A DNA stretch of 64,000 nucleotides, taken from contig NZ_JAAXKZ010000003.1 in assembly GCF_012911875.1 (NCBI RefSeq), positions 47,214 through 111,213 on the forward strand, given 5' to 3'. The notes under the pieces were generated by a model. The model ran no database searches. It saw only the letters and a list, made by a program, of their open reading frames with translations, and was not told where the DNA came from. Position numbers and translations under genes: made by a program. This document shows positions 33,722-43,037 of the stretch, piece by piece (position 1 is the first letter of the stretch; every line of letters begins with the position of its first letter). The stretch comes from Pseudonocardia bannensis. GTDB taxonomy: Bacteria; Actinomycetota; Actinomycetes; Mycobacteriales; Pseudonocardiaceae.

Positions 33722-34594
33722 ATGAGGCTGGCCACCATCCGGACCGCGAGCGGGACCCGAGCGGTCCGGATCGACGCGGGAACCGCCGTGGAGACGGGGG
33801 AGTCGGACCTGCGGGGCCTGCTCGAGCGCCCCGACTGGGCCGCGCACGCGGCCAACGCGGCCGGGCCGGTGCACCCGCTCGACGGTCTGGACTACGCGCC
33901 CCTGGTGCCGTCGCCCGAGAAGATCATCTGCGTCGGCCTCAACTACCGCGACCACATCCTGGAGATGGGCAACCAGCCGCCGTCCTACCCGACGGTGTTC
34001 GCCAAGTTCCCGCCGGCACTGGTGGGGGCCTACGACGACATCGAACTGCCCGCCGTCTCCGAGCAGATCGACTACGAGGCCGAGCTGACCGTCGTGATCG
34101 GCCGCCCGGTACGGCACGCGAACGTGGAGGAGGCCGCCGCGGCGATCGCCGGCTACACGATCCTCAACGACGTCAGCGTCCGGGACTGGCAGACCCGCAC
34201 CAAGCAGTTCCTGCAGGGCAAGACCTTCCAGCACTCCACCCCGCTCGGCCCGGTCCTGGTGACCCCCGACGAGCTGCCCGCGGGTGGCCTCGCCATCTCC
34301 ACCGCCCTGGACGGCGAGGTCATGCAGCAGTCGACCACCGCCGAGCTCGTCTTCGGCCCCGTCGACCTCGTTCGCTACCTGTCGACGATCCTGACCCTGA
34401 ACCCCGGTGACGTGATCGCCACCGGCACCCCCGGGGGCGTCGGCCACGCCCGCAAGCCCCCGCGCTACCTGACCGACGGCGCGACGCTGGTGACCGCGAT
34501 CGCGGGCATCGGCGAATGCCGCAACGTCTGCCGCGCCGAGACGATCGACCCGGAAAAGCTCGAGACCGTGCTGACCAACGGAAAGCCCGCGTGA
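33722..34594 (+). CDS. Fumarylacetoacetate hydrolase-family protein (fumarylpyruvate hydrolase candidate)
   Basis: 290 residues. After a ~70-residue N-terminal domain the FAH core starts at KIICVGLNYRDHILEMG. Metal ligands are in IDYEAELTVVIGRPV (E-x-E), and NDVSVRDWQ, KTFQHSTPLGPVL and DVIATGTPGGVG complete the pattern. Paired and translationally coupled (GTGA) with a maleylpyruvate isomerase-family gene, the best guess is hydrolysis of fumarylpyruvate to fumarate and pyruvate in the gentisate pathway. A 2-oxohepta-3-ene-dioate hydratase/isomerase role is an alternative. The ATG at 33722 follows GGAGGAGACGCG, a strong ribosome binding site. No gentisate dioxygenase is in the window. Confidence 0.88.
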   Translation: MRLATIRTASGTRAVRIDAGTAVETGESDLRGLLERPDWAAHAANAAGPVHPLDGLDYAPLVPSPEKIICVGLNYRDHILEMGNQPPSYPTVFAKFPPALVGAYDDIELPAVSEQIDYEAELTVVIGRPVRHANVEEAAAAIAGYTILNDVSVRDWQTRTKQFLQGKTFQHSTPLGPVLVTPDELPAGGLAISTALDGEVMQQSTTAELVFGPVDLVRYLSTILTLNPGDVIATGTPGGVGHARKPPRYLTDGATLVTAIAGIGECRNVCRAETIDPEKLETVLTNGKPA

Positions 34595-35319
34595 CCCGCA
34601 CACTCGCCGACACGCTCGCCTGGGCCGGGGACGGCGCGGCCCACCTGCGCGGGCTGATGGTCCGGCTCGGTGACGACGCCTTCGCCGCCCCGTCCGCGCT
34701 GCCGGGATGGAGCCGGGCGCACGTGCTCACGCACATCGCGCGCAACGCCGACGGCATGATCAACCTGCTGAACTGGGCCCGCACCGGGGTCGTCACCCCC
34801 GCCTACGTGAGCCGGGAGCAGCGCGACGCCGACATCGAGGCCGGCGCCGCACGACCGCCCGCTGCGATCCGGGCCGACGTCGAGACGACCTCGGACAAGC
34901 TGGCCCAGGTCGTGAAGGCGATGCCGGAGTCGGCCTGGTCGGCGACCGTGCGCAACGTGCAGGGCGCGGAGATCGCCGCTCACGACATCCCCTGGTTGCG
35001 GGCCCGGGAGATGTGGATCCACGCGGTGGACCTCGACGCCGGGGCGTCCTTCGCGGATCTGCCGGCGCCGATGCTGCGCGAGCTGTTGACCGACGTGACC
35101 GCGGCGCTCGGGGCCCGGGAGGGCTGCCCGGCGGTCCGGCTGGTCGCCACCGACCACCAACAGACCTGGTCGATGGGGCCGAGCGGCGGGGCCGTGTCGG
35201 TGCTCGGGACCGGTGCCGATCTGCTCGCCTGGGTGCTGGGCCGCACGCAGGGACGCCCCAGCCGGCAACTGCGCACCGACGACGGCCGGTCGCTGCCCGA
35301 GCTGCCCGCATGGCTGTGA
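34591..35319 (+). CDS. Mycothiol-dependent maleylpyruvate isomerase family protein
   Basis: 242 residues. The N-terminal MDMPI/DinB-like four-helix domain has ALPGWSRAHVLTHIARNADGMINLL and REMWIHAVDLDAG, the two His-containing segments that bind the metal. The C-terminal domain resembles the MDMPI C-domain. In actinomycetes such enzymes use mycothiol to isomerise maleylpyruvate to fumarylpyruvate, the substrate proposed for the gene just upstream. The GTG start overlaps the upstream TGA (GTGA at 34591-34594). This family also contains many DinB-like thiol transferases, so the exact reaction is inferred from context. Confidence 0.82.
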   Translation: MTRTLADTLAWAGDGAAHLRGLMVRLGDDAFAAPSALPGWSRAHVLTHIARNADGMINLLNWARTGVVTPAYVSREQRDADIEAGAARPPAAIRADVETTSDKLAQVVKAMPESAWSATVRNVQGAEIAAHDIPWLRAREMWIHAVDLDAGASFADLPAPMLRELLTDVTAALGAREGCPAVRLVATDHQQTWSMGPSGGAVSVLGTGADLLAWVLGRTQGRPSRQLRTDDGRSLPELPAWL

Positions 35320-35410
35320 GCCCGCCAACGCTGCGCTGAACGACCGCTGAACGACCGAGACCCGGCCCCGCGCCGGCTCTGTCGATCGGTGCTGGGCGGC
35401 CGCCCCTCCC

Positions 35411-36127
35411 TCAGCTCTCGTCGTGGCGGGTGAGCCGATCGAGCCGCGTCTGCAGCTCGTCGAGACGCGCCTGCAGCAGCGCGACCTCCGCGGTCAGCAG
35501 GGCGACGGCCCCGGACTCGGCCGCGGCGTCGTCCGTCACCGGGGCCGTCCCGGTCGCCGCCAGCGGAGCGACCGGGCCGGTGGCCGGCCCGTCCGCCCGG
35601 ACGGTGATCCCCCCGGCCAGCCGCCCGAACGCGGCGGGTGCGAGGACGGGCTGCGCCCCGGAGCACGTGGCGCAGACGGGGACGAGCCGCCGCCAGCCCA
35701 CGCTCCCGGCTCCGGAGTCGGCGAGCAGCCCGGCCGGGCGGCCGCAGTCGCAGCGCCCGATGCGGACCACGCAGACCCGCTGCCGGGCGTAGCGCAGCCC
35801 GCGTTCGTAGCGGCGATAGCGCCCCGACACCGCGACCTCGAGCAGCACCGCACCCCGATACTCCGGCTCGCACGCGAGGTCGCGCGCGGCCGAGAGCTGG
35901 TGGAAGCAGTAGAACCCGCAGTCGCACCAGCGCGACGGACAGGCGTGCCGGGACCCGTGAACGCAGATGGCGTCGTCGACGGTGCGGTAGACGTGGGCGC
36001 GGCCCAACGTCACGCCGCAGAACCCCGTGGCCGTGCCGTCGGCCGACAGCATCGGGTAGGCGAGCTTGAACCCCGGCAGCGGCCGGTCGGAGTATTCGCG
36101 CGGGGCGCGGGCAACCGGCCAGCCCAC
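35411..36127 (-). CDS. Cys-rich putative zinc protein with C-terminal coiled coil
   Basis: 238 residues; family not recognised. Nine or more cysteines lie in pairs typical of metal binding: CPSRWCDCGFYCFHQ, RIGRCDCGRPAG and VPVCATCSGA. An Ala/Pro linker follows. The C-terminus (AVALLTAEVALLQARLDELQTRLDRLTRH) has leucine heptads and should form a coiled coil. GFCGVTLGRAHVYRTVDDAI near the start looks like a folded N-terminal module. It starts with GTG at 36125-36127, 5 bp after a 56-residue gene on the same strand. Probably cytoplasmic; a regulatory or scaffold role is possible. Confidence 0.75.
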   Translation of the reverse strand: MGWPVARAPREYSDRPLPGFKLAYPMLSADGTATGFCGVTLGRAHVYRTVDDAICVHGSRHACPSRWCDCGFYCFHQLSAARDLACEPEYRGAVLLEVAVSGRYRRYERGLRYARQRVCVVRIGRCDCGRPAGLLADSGAGSVGWRRLVPVCATCSGAQPVLAPAAFGRLAGGITVRADGPATGPVAPLAATGTAPVTDDAAAESGAVALLTAEVALLQARLDELQTRLDRLTRHDES

Positions 36128-36132
36128 GGGTC

Positions 36133-36303
36133 TCAGACCCCGGCGTGCCGTTCGACCGGCGCCGGCTCGGTGACGGGCTCGGCGACGGCGTGTGTGTTCT
36201 CTCGGACCGCAGGCTCGGTGTCGGCGGGGGGAGCGATGCGCTCAGCCCGATCGGCGACCGGATCGGCTGCGAACCCCTCGGCCAGCTTCCTGCCCAGTCT
36301 CAT
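36133..36303 (-). CDS. Small protein (56 residues) upstream of the Cys-rich gene
   Basis: ATG at 36301-36303, stop at 36133-36135, below the usual ORF cutoff. It reads MRLGRKLAEGFAADPV, then an acidic/Pro-rich tail (ADTEPAVRE, EPVTEPAPVERH). Support: a GGGAGG ribosome binding site 4 nt upstream of the ATG, GC-biased third positions, and a 5-bp gap to the next gene, which implies an operon. No membrane segment or Cys; an amphipathic first helix and a disordered tail are likely. Function unknown. Confidence 0.6.
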   Translation of the reverse strand: MRLGRKLAEGFAADPVADRAERIAPPADTEPAVRENTHAVAEPVTEPAPVERHAGV

Positions 36304-36532
36304 GGCGCCTCCCTCGACGCGAACTCCCGTGTGACCAGGCTGACCCGCGCGGGCCCCGATGTCCAGGGGTCGGATGTCCTTCCTGCGCTGCAGCGGGCCG
36401 TGGTCGCCGGATCACCGCCCGATCAGCTGCCCGCCGTCCGGGTGCAGCGGCCCGGCGGGAGGCTCGGGGGCGGCGCCGTGGCCGGGGCGCCGCGGCGTGA
36501 CACCCTTCCGTGGACGTGCGAGGCTCGCCGCC

Positions 36533-38038
36533 GTGCAGCCGCAGGCGGGGCAGGCTCCGACGGACGCGGACCGTGCGCGGTCGCGCCCGGACTTCGACGC
36601 GGTGCGCGCCGAGTTCGGGCTTCCGGCGGACTTCCCTTCCGCGGTGCTCGCCGAGGCCGCTCGCGCCGCGGCCGTACGCCCGGGCCCGGGCCCGGACCGG
36701 GTGGACGCCACCCACCTGCCCCTCGTGACCATCGACCCGCCCGGGGCGAAGGACCTGGACCAGGCGCTGGGCGTGCAGCGCCACGGCGAGGGATTCCGGG
36801 TGCACTACGCCATCGCCGATCTCGGGGCGGTCGTCGAGCCGCACGGCGCGATCGACACCGAGGTGCGCCGCCGCGGCCAGACCGCCTACCTGCCGGACGG
36901 CTCCGTGCCCCTGCACCCGCCGGTGCTGTCCGAGGACGTGTCGAGCCTGCTGCCCGACGGCCCGCGGGCGGCGGTGCTGTGGCGGATCGACCTCGACGGC
37001 GGGGGCGAGCTCACGGCGGTGCACGTCGAGCGCGCCGTGGTGCGCTCGCAGGCCCGGCTGGACTATGCGGGAGTGCAGGCCGATGTCGACAGCGGCGACC
37101 CGGAGCGACTGCACCCCGCACTGGCCGGTTTGCCCGAACTGGGGCCGCTGCGCCGGGTGCTGGCCGTCCGTCGCGGCGCCATCGAGCTGGAACTGCCCGA
37201 GCACGAGGTGCACCCGGACGGCAACGGCGGCTGGACGGTGCGGGTGCGACGGCGCTGCGACGTCGAGATCTGGAACGCGGAGATCTCGCTGCTCACCGGC
37301 ATGGCGGCGGCCCGGATGATGCTCGACGCGGGTATCGGGCTGCTGCGCACCCTGCCCGTCCCCGAGCCCGATGCCGTCGCGGCGCTGCGCGAGATCGCCG
37401 GGGATCTCGGCGTCGACTGGCCGGAGGGCGCGACGCCCGCCGAGGTGCTGGCCGAGCTGCCCCTGGACACGCCGTACGGGCTGGCCCTGCGCCGGGCGGC
37501 GACCCCGTTGCTACGGGGCGCGGGGTATGCCGCGTTCGATGTCGCTCCGGGCGCACCCGGGGGCGGCGTCGCGCCGCCCGACGACCCGGGGCACGGCGGG
37601 ATCGGCGCCCCCTACTCCCACGTCACCGCGCCGCTGCGGCGGCTGGTTGACCGGTTCGGCGCGGAGCTCTGCCTGGCGCTGAGCACGGGTGCCGAGGTCC
37701 CGGACTGGCTGCGGGCCGCGTTGCCGACGCTGCCGGGGATCATGGCCACCTCCGACGCGCTGGTCGGCAAGGTCGAGCGCGCCTGCGTCGACCGCACCGA
37801 GGCCACGCTGCTCGCCGGCCGGGTGGGGGAGGAGCTCGAGGTCGTGGTGCTGCGGTCCGACCCGGGCGAGGTCTACCTCGTGGACCCGCCGGTGCTCGCC
37901 CGGTGCAGCGGGCCGCTGCGGGCCGGGGAGCTGGCGCGGGCACGGCTCGTGGCGGCCGATCCGGCGGCGGGCCGGGTCGAGTTCAGCACGGAGCCCGGCG
38001 GCCCGGAGGCCGCCGCGGGGATCAACCCAGCCAGCTGA
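36533..38038 (+). CDS. RNB-domain (RNase II/R family) ribonuclease
   Basis: 501 residues from the GTG at 36533, where homologous sequence begins. The RNB catalytic signature TIDPPGAKDLDQALGV is at ~65-80; its aspartates bind Mg2+. It is followed by YAIADLGAVVEPHGAIDTEVRRRGQTAYLPDG and AAPYSH-type APYSHVTAPLRRLVDRF. It degrades RNA 3' to 5'. No cold-shock or S1 domain is obvious, so it is the short actinobacterial form, about 500 residues, unlike RNase R (>700). Its 3' end overlaps the convergent nitroreductase gene by 17 bp. Confidence 0.9.
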   Translation: MQPQAGQAPTDADRARSRPDFDAVRAEFGLPADFPSAVLAEAARAAAVRPGPGPDRVDATHLPLVTIDPPGAKDLDQALGVQRHGEGFRVHYAIADLGAVVEPHGAIDTEVRRRGQTAYLPDGSVPLHPPVLSEDVSSLLPDGPRAAVLWRIDLDGGGELTAVHVERAVVRSQARLDYAGVQADVDSGDPERLHPALAGLPELGPLRRVLAVRRGAIELELPEHEVHPDGNGGWTVRVRRRCDVEIWNAEISLLTGMAAARMMLDAGIGLLRTLPVPEPDAVAALREIAGDLGVDWPEGATPAEVLAELPLDTPYGLALRRAATPLLRGAGYAAFDVAPGAPGGGVAPPDDPGHGGIGAPYSHVTAPLRRLVDRFGAELCLALSTGAEVPDWLRAALPTLPGIMATSDALVGKVERACVDRTEATLLAGRVGEELEVVVLRSDPGEVYLVDPPVLARCSGPLRAGELARARLVAADPAAGRVEFSTEPGGPEAAAGINPAS

Positions 38039-38603
38039 CGGGGAGTTCGGAGAGGGTGCGCGCCGGCGGCGGGGAGCCGGCCGGGGTACCGAGGTAGATC
38101 CAGCCGGTGACCTCCTCGCCCTCGGCGAGCCCGAGGTGGGCCCGGACCTTCGGCGCGTCGCCGAACCAGCCGGTCCGCCACATCGAGCCGTACCCGCGGG
38201 CGTCGGCGGCCAGCACCAGGCCGTGGGCCACGCACGCCGCGGACGCCCGCTGCTCCCACAGCGGGATGGTGGGGTGCGGGCGGGGGGCACCGACGACCAC
38301 GACGATCAGCGGAGCGCGCAGTGCCTTGGCGCGGGCGCGATCGAGTTCGGCCGGGCTCGCGGCCGGGTCCCGTTCGGCGTGCGCGGCGGCGAAGGCGTCA
38401 CCGAGCGGGCCGCGTGCGGCCTCGTCGACGACGATGAACCGCCATGGCCGCAGCCGACCGTGATCGGGTGCGGAGCAGGCTGCGATGAGCAGCTCGCGGA
38501 GCTCGTCGTGGCCGGGTGCGGGAGCGGTGAGCAGAGGCCGGGATCGCCGGTCTCGCAGCGCTGCCAGCACGTCGGCCGGACGGCCCGCATGCGGTCTCGA
38601 CAT
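38022..38603 (-). CDS. Nitroreductase-family protein
   Basis: 193 residues, the YdjA-like short length. FMN-binding boxes are DRRSRPLL near the start, ACSAPDHGRLRPWRFIVV, SAACVAHGLVLAADARGYGSMWRTGWF and GWIYLGTPAG at the end. It reduces nitro groups or quinones with NAD(P)H; the physiological substrate is unknown. Its stop lies 17 bp inside the RNB gene on the opposite strand. It is divergent from the GCS2-family gene with ~140 bp between. Confidence 0.88.
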   Translation of the reverse strand: MSRPHAGRPADVLAALRDRRSRPLLTAPAPGHDELRELLIAACSAPDHGRLRPWRFIVVDEAARGPLGDAFAAAHAERDPAASPAELDRARAKALRAPLIVVVVGAPRPHPTIPLWEQRASAACVAHGLVLAADARGYGSMWRTGWFGDAPKVRAHLGLAEGEEVTGWIYLGTPAGSPPPARTLSELPVSWLG

Positions 38604-38745
38604 GGATCGGTCAACCCCCGTTCCGGTGTCCGCTGCGACACGCTCCCGCGTGGATCGGATGAGGCTACCCTCATCGGCGCGGGGCTACCGGTCAGGTCTT
38701 GGGGTACCCGCTCCCACATCCGATCAAGCGGCCGGAGGTCGAGTC

Positions 38746-39867
38746 GTGCCCACGCGCGTGTTCCGTTACGGGATCGAGCACGAGTGCGCTCTGCTACGTC
38801 TCGACGGTTCGTTCGCCGACTTCACCGGCACGGGGTTCGACGAGCTGCAGGCGATCGTCGACGCGCTCCCGGAGGACCCCGACGACTACCCGGACCTGCG
38901 CGTCGGCGATCAGGGCATCAAGCTCAAGCGCTGGTACATCGAGGGCTTCGAGCGGTTCGACGAGGCGGGCGGCCTGCTGCGCTGCGACCCGAAGGGGATC
39001 GAGATCCGGACCCGGATCCACGACTCGATCGACGAGGCCGTCGACGCACTGCGGGCCGACCAGGCGCTGCTCGAGGCGGAGGCGCTCGCTCGCGGGCTCC
39101 GCACGACGGCGATCGGTTTCAACCCGATGCGCTCCGAATACCCGATCGTGCCACCCCTGAACGGGTGGGAGCGGGCGCACCGCACCGCGTCTCCGGAGGA
39201 GCGCACGGCGCACCTGCACATGGTCACCTACGGGCCCGACCTCAACCTGTCCTGTCCCGGGATGGGCGTCGACGAGCTGATCGACGTCGGCGCGAAGCTG
39301 ACCTTTTACAGCCCGTACCTGGTGCCCCTGTCGTTCTCCTCGCCGTTCCGTGACGGCGGTCCGTGGGGCGGCCTGTCGGCGCGCACGCAGCTGCGCACCG
39401 GGGCCCGGCCGGCGGTGATGGTGTTCCTGCCGGACGCGAGCCGCATGATCATGGCCGACCCGTCGCTGACCCAGGTCGCGCGGCTGCCCGCCGAGGTCGG
39501 ACGCATCGAGTTCAAGGCGTTCGATGCCTGCCCCGACGTGGCGCTCTACGGCGAGCTGCTGAGCCTGCTCACCGGGCTCGTCCTGGACACCACGCTGCCC
39601 GGCCGCCGGATCACGCCGGACGCGGAACTGCACCGGCGCTGCGCCTGCGAAGGGCTGGCCGACCCGATGATCCACGACGGTGCGGTGGCGGCAGTGGAAG
39701 CCGCGACGGCCGCGTTGGCCGGCCGACCCGCCGACCTGGCCCGAATGGCGGCGCTGCGGGGCCGGCTGGACCGGGGGGAGTCCCCGGCGCAGGACATGCT
39801 GGCCCGCTACGCGGCGGGGGAGACGGTCGCGGGGATGCGCCGGGACCAGGCCCCGCTACCCGGCTGA
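38746..39867 (+). CDS. Glutamate-cysteine ligase-family (GCS2/YbdK-type) carboxylate-amine ligase
   Basis: 373 residues from the GTG with GGAGG 8 nt upstream. The N-terminus FRYGIEHECALLRLDGSFADF carries the GCS2-type E-x-E Mg-ATP motif (IEHE). FNPMRSEYPIVPPLNGWERAH and HLHMVTYGPDLNLS match the family core, and GRIEFKAFDACPDVALYGELLSL the C-terminal part. It forms a peptide bond between a carboxylate and an amine with ATP. In a mycothiol-using actinomycete it is unlikely to make glutathione; ergothioneine (EgtA-like) or another gamma-glutamyl product is possible, but no egtBCD genes are present. Substrate not determinable. Confidence 0.8.
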   Translation: MPTRVFRYGIEHECALLRLDGSFADFTGTGFDELQAIVDALPEDPDDYPDLRVGDQGIKLKRWYIEGFERFDEAGGLLRCDPKGIEIRTRIHDSIDEAVDALRADQALLEAEALARGLRTTAIGFNPMRSEYPIVPPLNGWERAHRTASPEERTAHLHMVTYGPDLNLSCPGMGVDELIDVGAKLTFYSPYLVPLSFSSPFRDGGPWGGLSARTQLRTGARPAVMVFLPDASRMIMADPSLTQVARLPAEVGRIEFKAFDACPDVALYGELLSLLTGLVLDTTLPGRRITPDAELHRRCACEGLADPMIHDGAVAAVEAATAALAGRPADLARMAALRGRLDRGESPAQDMLARYAAGETVAGMRRDQAPLPG

Positions 39868-40146
39868 GCCGTTCCGATCGCACCGGGTGTCGCGGTCGTG
39901 GTCGAAACCGCACTCGACCCCCGCACGTGGCGTTTCCACACCTCACGGGCACCTGGCGGGCCCGGCGTAGGCGCCCGTTCCGGTCGCGTCGCAGCCGCCG
40001 GTCGACTCCTACGTGCAGCTGGTCGTCGGTTGACCGTCGCTGTGGGGCTCACCTGCGAGGGGTGAGGCGCCGCGTGGCCGGGGCAACGACCATGAGGCTG
40101 CGGGAGGAGACCGGCCGCGGGCGAAGGCCGGGGAGGGACCTCGACG
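39868..40146. other. Intergenic region, no gene seen
   Basis: 279 bp between the ligase and MFS genes. Frames open on both strands lack starts with ribosome binding sites and lack homologous motifs. The only notable feature is GGGAGG just upstream of the MFS start. Confidence 0.5.
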
Positions 40147-41667
40147 ATGCGCGACGACGCAGAGCGGGAAGTGAGCGCCCGAGCCGACACCGGCGCGGGG
40201 CTCCGGCCGGGGTGGGGCGTGATGACCGTCGCGTGCGTGTCGACGCTGGTGGTGAACGCGAACACCTCGGCGGTGAGCATCCTGCTGCCCTCGATCGGGG
40301 TGGACCTGCAGGCCTCGATGGACGTCCTTCAGTGGGCGGTGACCGGGTACATGCTCGTCGGGGCGGCGGTGATCGTCACCTCCGGCGCGATGGGAGACGT
40401 CTTCGGTCGGCGACGCATGTTCGTGGCCGGGTTGGTGCTGTTCGTGGTCTCGTGCGTGCTGATCGCGCTCGCCCAGGCGGGCTGGATGGTGGTGGTCGGC
40501 CGTCTGATCCAGGGGGCCGCGGGGGCCACGATCCTTGCTTGTGGGTTGAGCCTGCTCTCGGTCGCCTCGTCCGGGCCGGCGCAGATGCGCGCGGTTTCCC
40601 TGTGGGGCGCCGGCGCGGCAGCGGGTGCAGCGGCCGGGCCGGTGATCGGTGGTGTCCTCAACGAGGCGACCGGATGGCAGGGCCTGTTCTGGATCGACGC
40701 GGCGATCGCGGCGGCCTGCATCCCGCTCGCGCTGCTCACGGTGGCCGAGTCACGCGACCCGAACCGCCCACGCACGATCGACTTCGCGGGGACCGTCCTG
40801 ATCGCCGGTGTCCTGGTCCCGTTCGTGTTCGCCATGACCGAAGGGTCGAGCTGGGGATGGCTCTCGGTCCCCACCCTGGCCTGCTTGATCCTGACGGTGG
40901 TGGCGGCGGTCGGCTTCGTCGCCGTCGAGCGGCGGGTGTCATCTCCGCTGGTCGACCTGCGGCTGCTGCGCAACAAGCAGCTTGTCGCCTCCACGTGGGT
41001 GATCTTCGTCGGGGCCGGGGCGATAGCCGCGCTCAGCTTCATACTCAGCCTGTACTTCCAGGACCCGGACACGCTCGGTTTCTCGAGCCTGCTCGCGGGC
41101 CTCGCCGTGCTGCCCCTGGCCGCTGTCGTGATCATCTTGGCTCCGCTGGTCGCCCCGCTGGCCCACCACTTCGGCGCCCGATCCGTGGTTCTCGCAGGCT
41201 TTGTCATCCTGACCGCGGGATTCTTCCTGCTCGCTGCCGTCGATCCATCCTGGGAGTACGGCAGGTTCGTGCTGCCGCTGCTGTGCATCGCTGCGGGACT
41301 CTCCCTGACGAACGGGCCCGCGTCCTCGATCGCCACCTCCTGCGTCACCCGCGAGCAGGTCGGCCAGGCCTCCGGCATCTCCAACATGGCCCGTTACGTC
41401 GGCGGCGCCGTGATGACCGCCGTCGTTGCCGGCATCTACAGCAACGTGATCACAGCCCGCTTGATGGAGGGCGCACCACGCGCCGACGCCCTCGCCGCCG
41501 GGTTCTCCCGAGGATGCATCGCGCTCGCGATCTTCTCGGCCTCCACCATCGTGTTCGCCGTATTCGCTGCCCATCGACCGAAACGGCTGCAGACCATCGA
41601 CTACGCGGCCGCGGCCGCGGCGACGTCCCACACCCTCCCGGTAGCGGAGGTCGGCAGCGCGCGTTGA
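40147..41667 (+). CDS. MFS exporter, DHA2 (EmrB/QacA, 14-TM) family
   Basis: 506 residues with about 14 hydrophobic segments. Family motifs: WAVTGYMLVGAAVIVTSGAMGDVFGRRRMF (motif A, loop 2-3), VGRLIQGAAGA (TM4) and the motif C stretch GAAAGAAAGPVIGGVL in TM5, which marks drug/proton antiporters. It exports hydrophobic compounds from the cytoplasm. No regulator gene is adjacent. GGGAGG lies 9 nt before the ATG. Confidence 0.9.
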   Translation: MRDDAEREVSARADTGAGLRPGWGVMTVACVSTLVVNANTSAVSILLPSIGVDLQASMDVLQWAVTGYMLVGAAVIVTSGAMGDVFGRRRMFVAGLVLFVVSCVLIALAQAGWMVVVGRLIQGAAGATILACGLSLLSVASSGPAQMRAVSLWGAGAAAGAAAGPVIGGVLNEATGWQGLFWIDAAIAAACIPLALLTVAESRDPNRPRTIDFAGTVLIAGVLVPFVFAMTEGSSWGWLSVPTLACLILTVVAAVGFVAVERRVSSPLVDLRLLRNKQLVASTWVIFVGAGAIAALSFILSLYFQDPDTLGFSSLLAGLAVLPLAAVVIILAPLVAPLAHHFGARSVVLAGFVILTAGFFLLAAVDPSWEYGRFVLPLLCIAAGLSLTNGPASSIATSCVTREQVGQASGISNMARYVGGAVMTAVVAGIYSNVITARLMEGAPRADALAAGFSRGCIALAIFSASTIVFAVFAAHRPKRLQTIDYAAAAAATSHTLPVAEVGSAR

Positions 41668-41999
41668 CGGAAGCGCCTCGGAGTTCTTGTCGGCGGGGGC
41701 AACGCCGCGCCGACCGCGTGCGACCCTCTGCCGACGTCGCGGGATGCGCCTGTGAAGCCGCCCACTCGCGCACGCCGTGGCCGCAGAGGGAGGCCCCGGC
41801 GCCGGGGTACCGATGGGAACGGTGCGGCAACTGATCACCGGGTGTGTGGTGGCAGCGTGCTCGGGGGTCGCGGTGGGCCTGGCCGCCGTGGCGTCCGTGG
41901 TGCCTGCGGCGGCCGTGCCGATGCCGAGCGACCGCCCATCGACCGCCTGGGTACACCGCACGGGCGCGGCTCGGGAGTCCGTGCCCGTGCGGGTGGACC
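41668..41999. other. Gap between MFS and panB genes, containing a possible signal-peptide ORF
   Basis: 332 bp without a well-supported gene. The only protein-like sequence is the start of the frame from 41813, listed separately. Confidence 0.5.
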
Positions 42000-42106
42000 T
42001 CAGGAGTAGGAGTGCTCCGCGTCGGGGTACTCCCCGCCGCGGACCTCCGCGCCGAAGCGGCGTGCCGCGTCCAGCAGCACCCCGCCGAGGTCGGCGTACT
42101 GCTTGA
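41813..42106 (+). CDS. Possible small exported protein or gene remnant
   Basis: 97 residues from the ATG at 41813. The first 40 look like a real signal peptide: [10 protein letters not shown], a hydrophobic core of Val/Ala/Gly, then [10 protein letters not shown] as a cleavage site. The remainder is Arg/Pro-rich and runs 107 bp into the 3' end of panB on the other strand, which looks non-coding. Either a short secreted peptide whose true end is lost, or chance. Confidence 0.3.
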   Translation: MGTVRQLITGCVVAACSGVAVGLAAVASVVPAAAVPMPSDRPSTAWVHRTGAARESVPVRVDLRSRSAPRRGTPRRGPPRRSGVPRPAAPRRGRRTA

Positions 42107-42881
42107 CGAACCGGGGCTTGCGACCGCGGTTCATCCCGGCCATGTCGGACCAGACCAGCACCTGGGCGTCGGTGTCCGGACCGGCGCCGATGCCGATGGT
42201 GGGGATCGTGAGCTCGGCGGTGACCCGCTTCGCCACGTCTGCGGGCACCATCTCGAGCACCACGGAGAACGCGCCCGCGGCCTGCAGGGCCAGCGCGTCC
42301 TCGACCAGCCGCTCGCCCGCGTCACCGCGGCCCTGGATGCGGAACCCGCCGAGGGCGTGCTCGCTCTGGGGGGTGAAGCCGAGGTGCGCCATCACCGGGA
42401 TCCCTGATCCGGAGAGCGCTTCGACCTGGGGGGCGAACCGCGCGCCGCCCTCGAGCTTGATGGCGTGCGCGCCGCCCTCCTTCATGAACCGGAAGGCGGT
42501 GGCCAGCGCCTGCTCCGCGGAGACCTGGTAGCTGCCGAAGGGCAGGTCGGCCACGACGAGGGCGCGCTTGGTGCCCCGAACCACGGCCTTGACCAGCGGC
42601 ATCAGCTCGTCGACCGTCACCGGCAGGGTGTTGTCGTAGCCGTAGACGTTGTTCGCGGCGGAGTCCCCGACGAGCAGCACCGGGATACCGGCCTCGTCGA
42701 AGATCTCCGCGGAGTACATGTCGTAGGCGGTGAGCATCGGCCACCGCTCACCGCGCTCCTTGAGCTCGCGCAGGTGGTGGATGCGGGTTCGCTTGGGCCG
42801 GGCCGGCGCCCGATAGGGCGACTGCTCCTCGGCGGCGGGTGCCGGGGTCCCCGCAGCGGCGTTGGTCTCGGCAGCAGACAT
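42000..42881 (-). CDS. panB: 3-methyl-2-oxobutanoate hydroxymethyltransferase
   Basis: 293 residues from the ATG at 42879-42881, chosen over a longer frame because of GGGAGGA upstream; the extra upstream residues are not family-like. Core boxes: [45 protein letters not shown] (Mg site), [22 protein letters not shown] and [16 protein letters not shown]. It makes ketopantoate from 2-oxoisovalerate and 5,10-methylene-THF, the first step of pantothenate and CoA synthesis. A ~45-residue Ala/Pro N-terminal extension precedes the domain. Its place near the TAP-like peptidase and glnA2/glnE matches the mycobacterial gene order. Confidence 0.94.
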   Translation of the reverse strand: MSAAETNAAAGTPAPAAEEQSPYRAPARPKRTRIHHLRELKERGERWPMLTAYDMYSAEIFDEAGIPVLLVGDSAANNVYGYDNTLPVTVDELMPLVKAVVRGTKRALVVADLPFGSYQVSAEQALATAFRFMKEGGAHAIKLEGGARFAPQVEALSGSGIPVMAHLGFTPQSEHALGGFRIQGRGDAGERLVEDALALQAAGAFSVVLEMVPADVAKRVTAELTIPTIGIGAGPDTDAQVLVWSDMAGMNRGRKPRFVKQYADLGGVLLDAARRFGAEVRGGEYPDAEHSYS

Positions 42882-43037
42882 CGTCGTCCGTCCTCCCTCG
42901 AGGCCCGCGTCACGGGTCCCCGGGTCGTCAGGGGCTGAGGACCGAAGCCTGACACCCCGATGGGCCGCCGCGCAGCGACGAGCGACGCAGTTCACACGCC
43001 TAGGGCGGCCGACTCCGGTCGATCGCGAGGATCCCGC

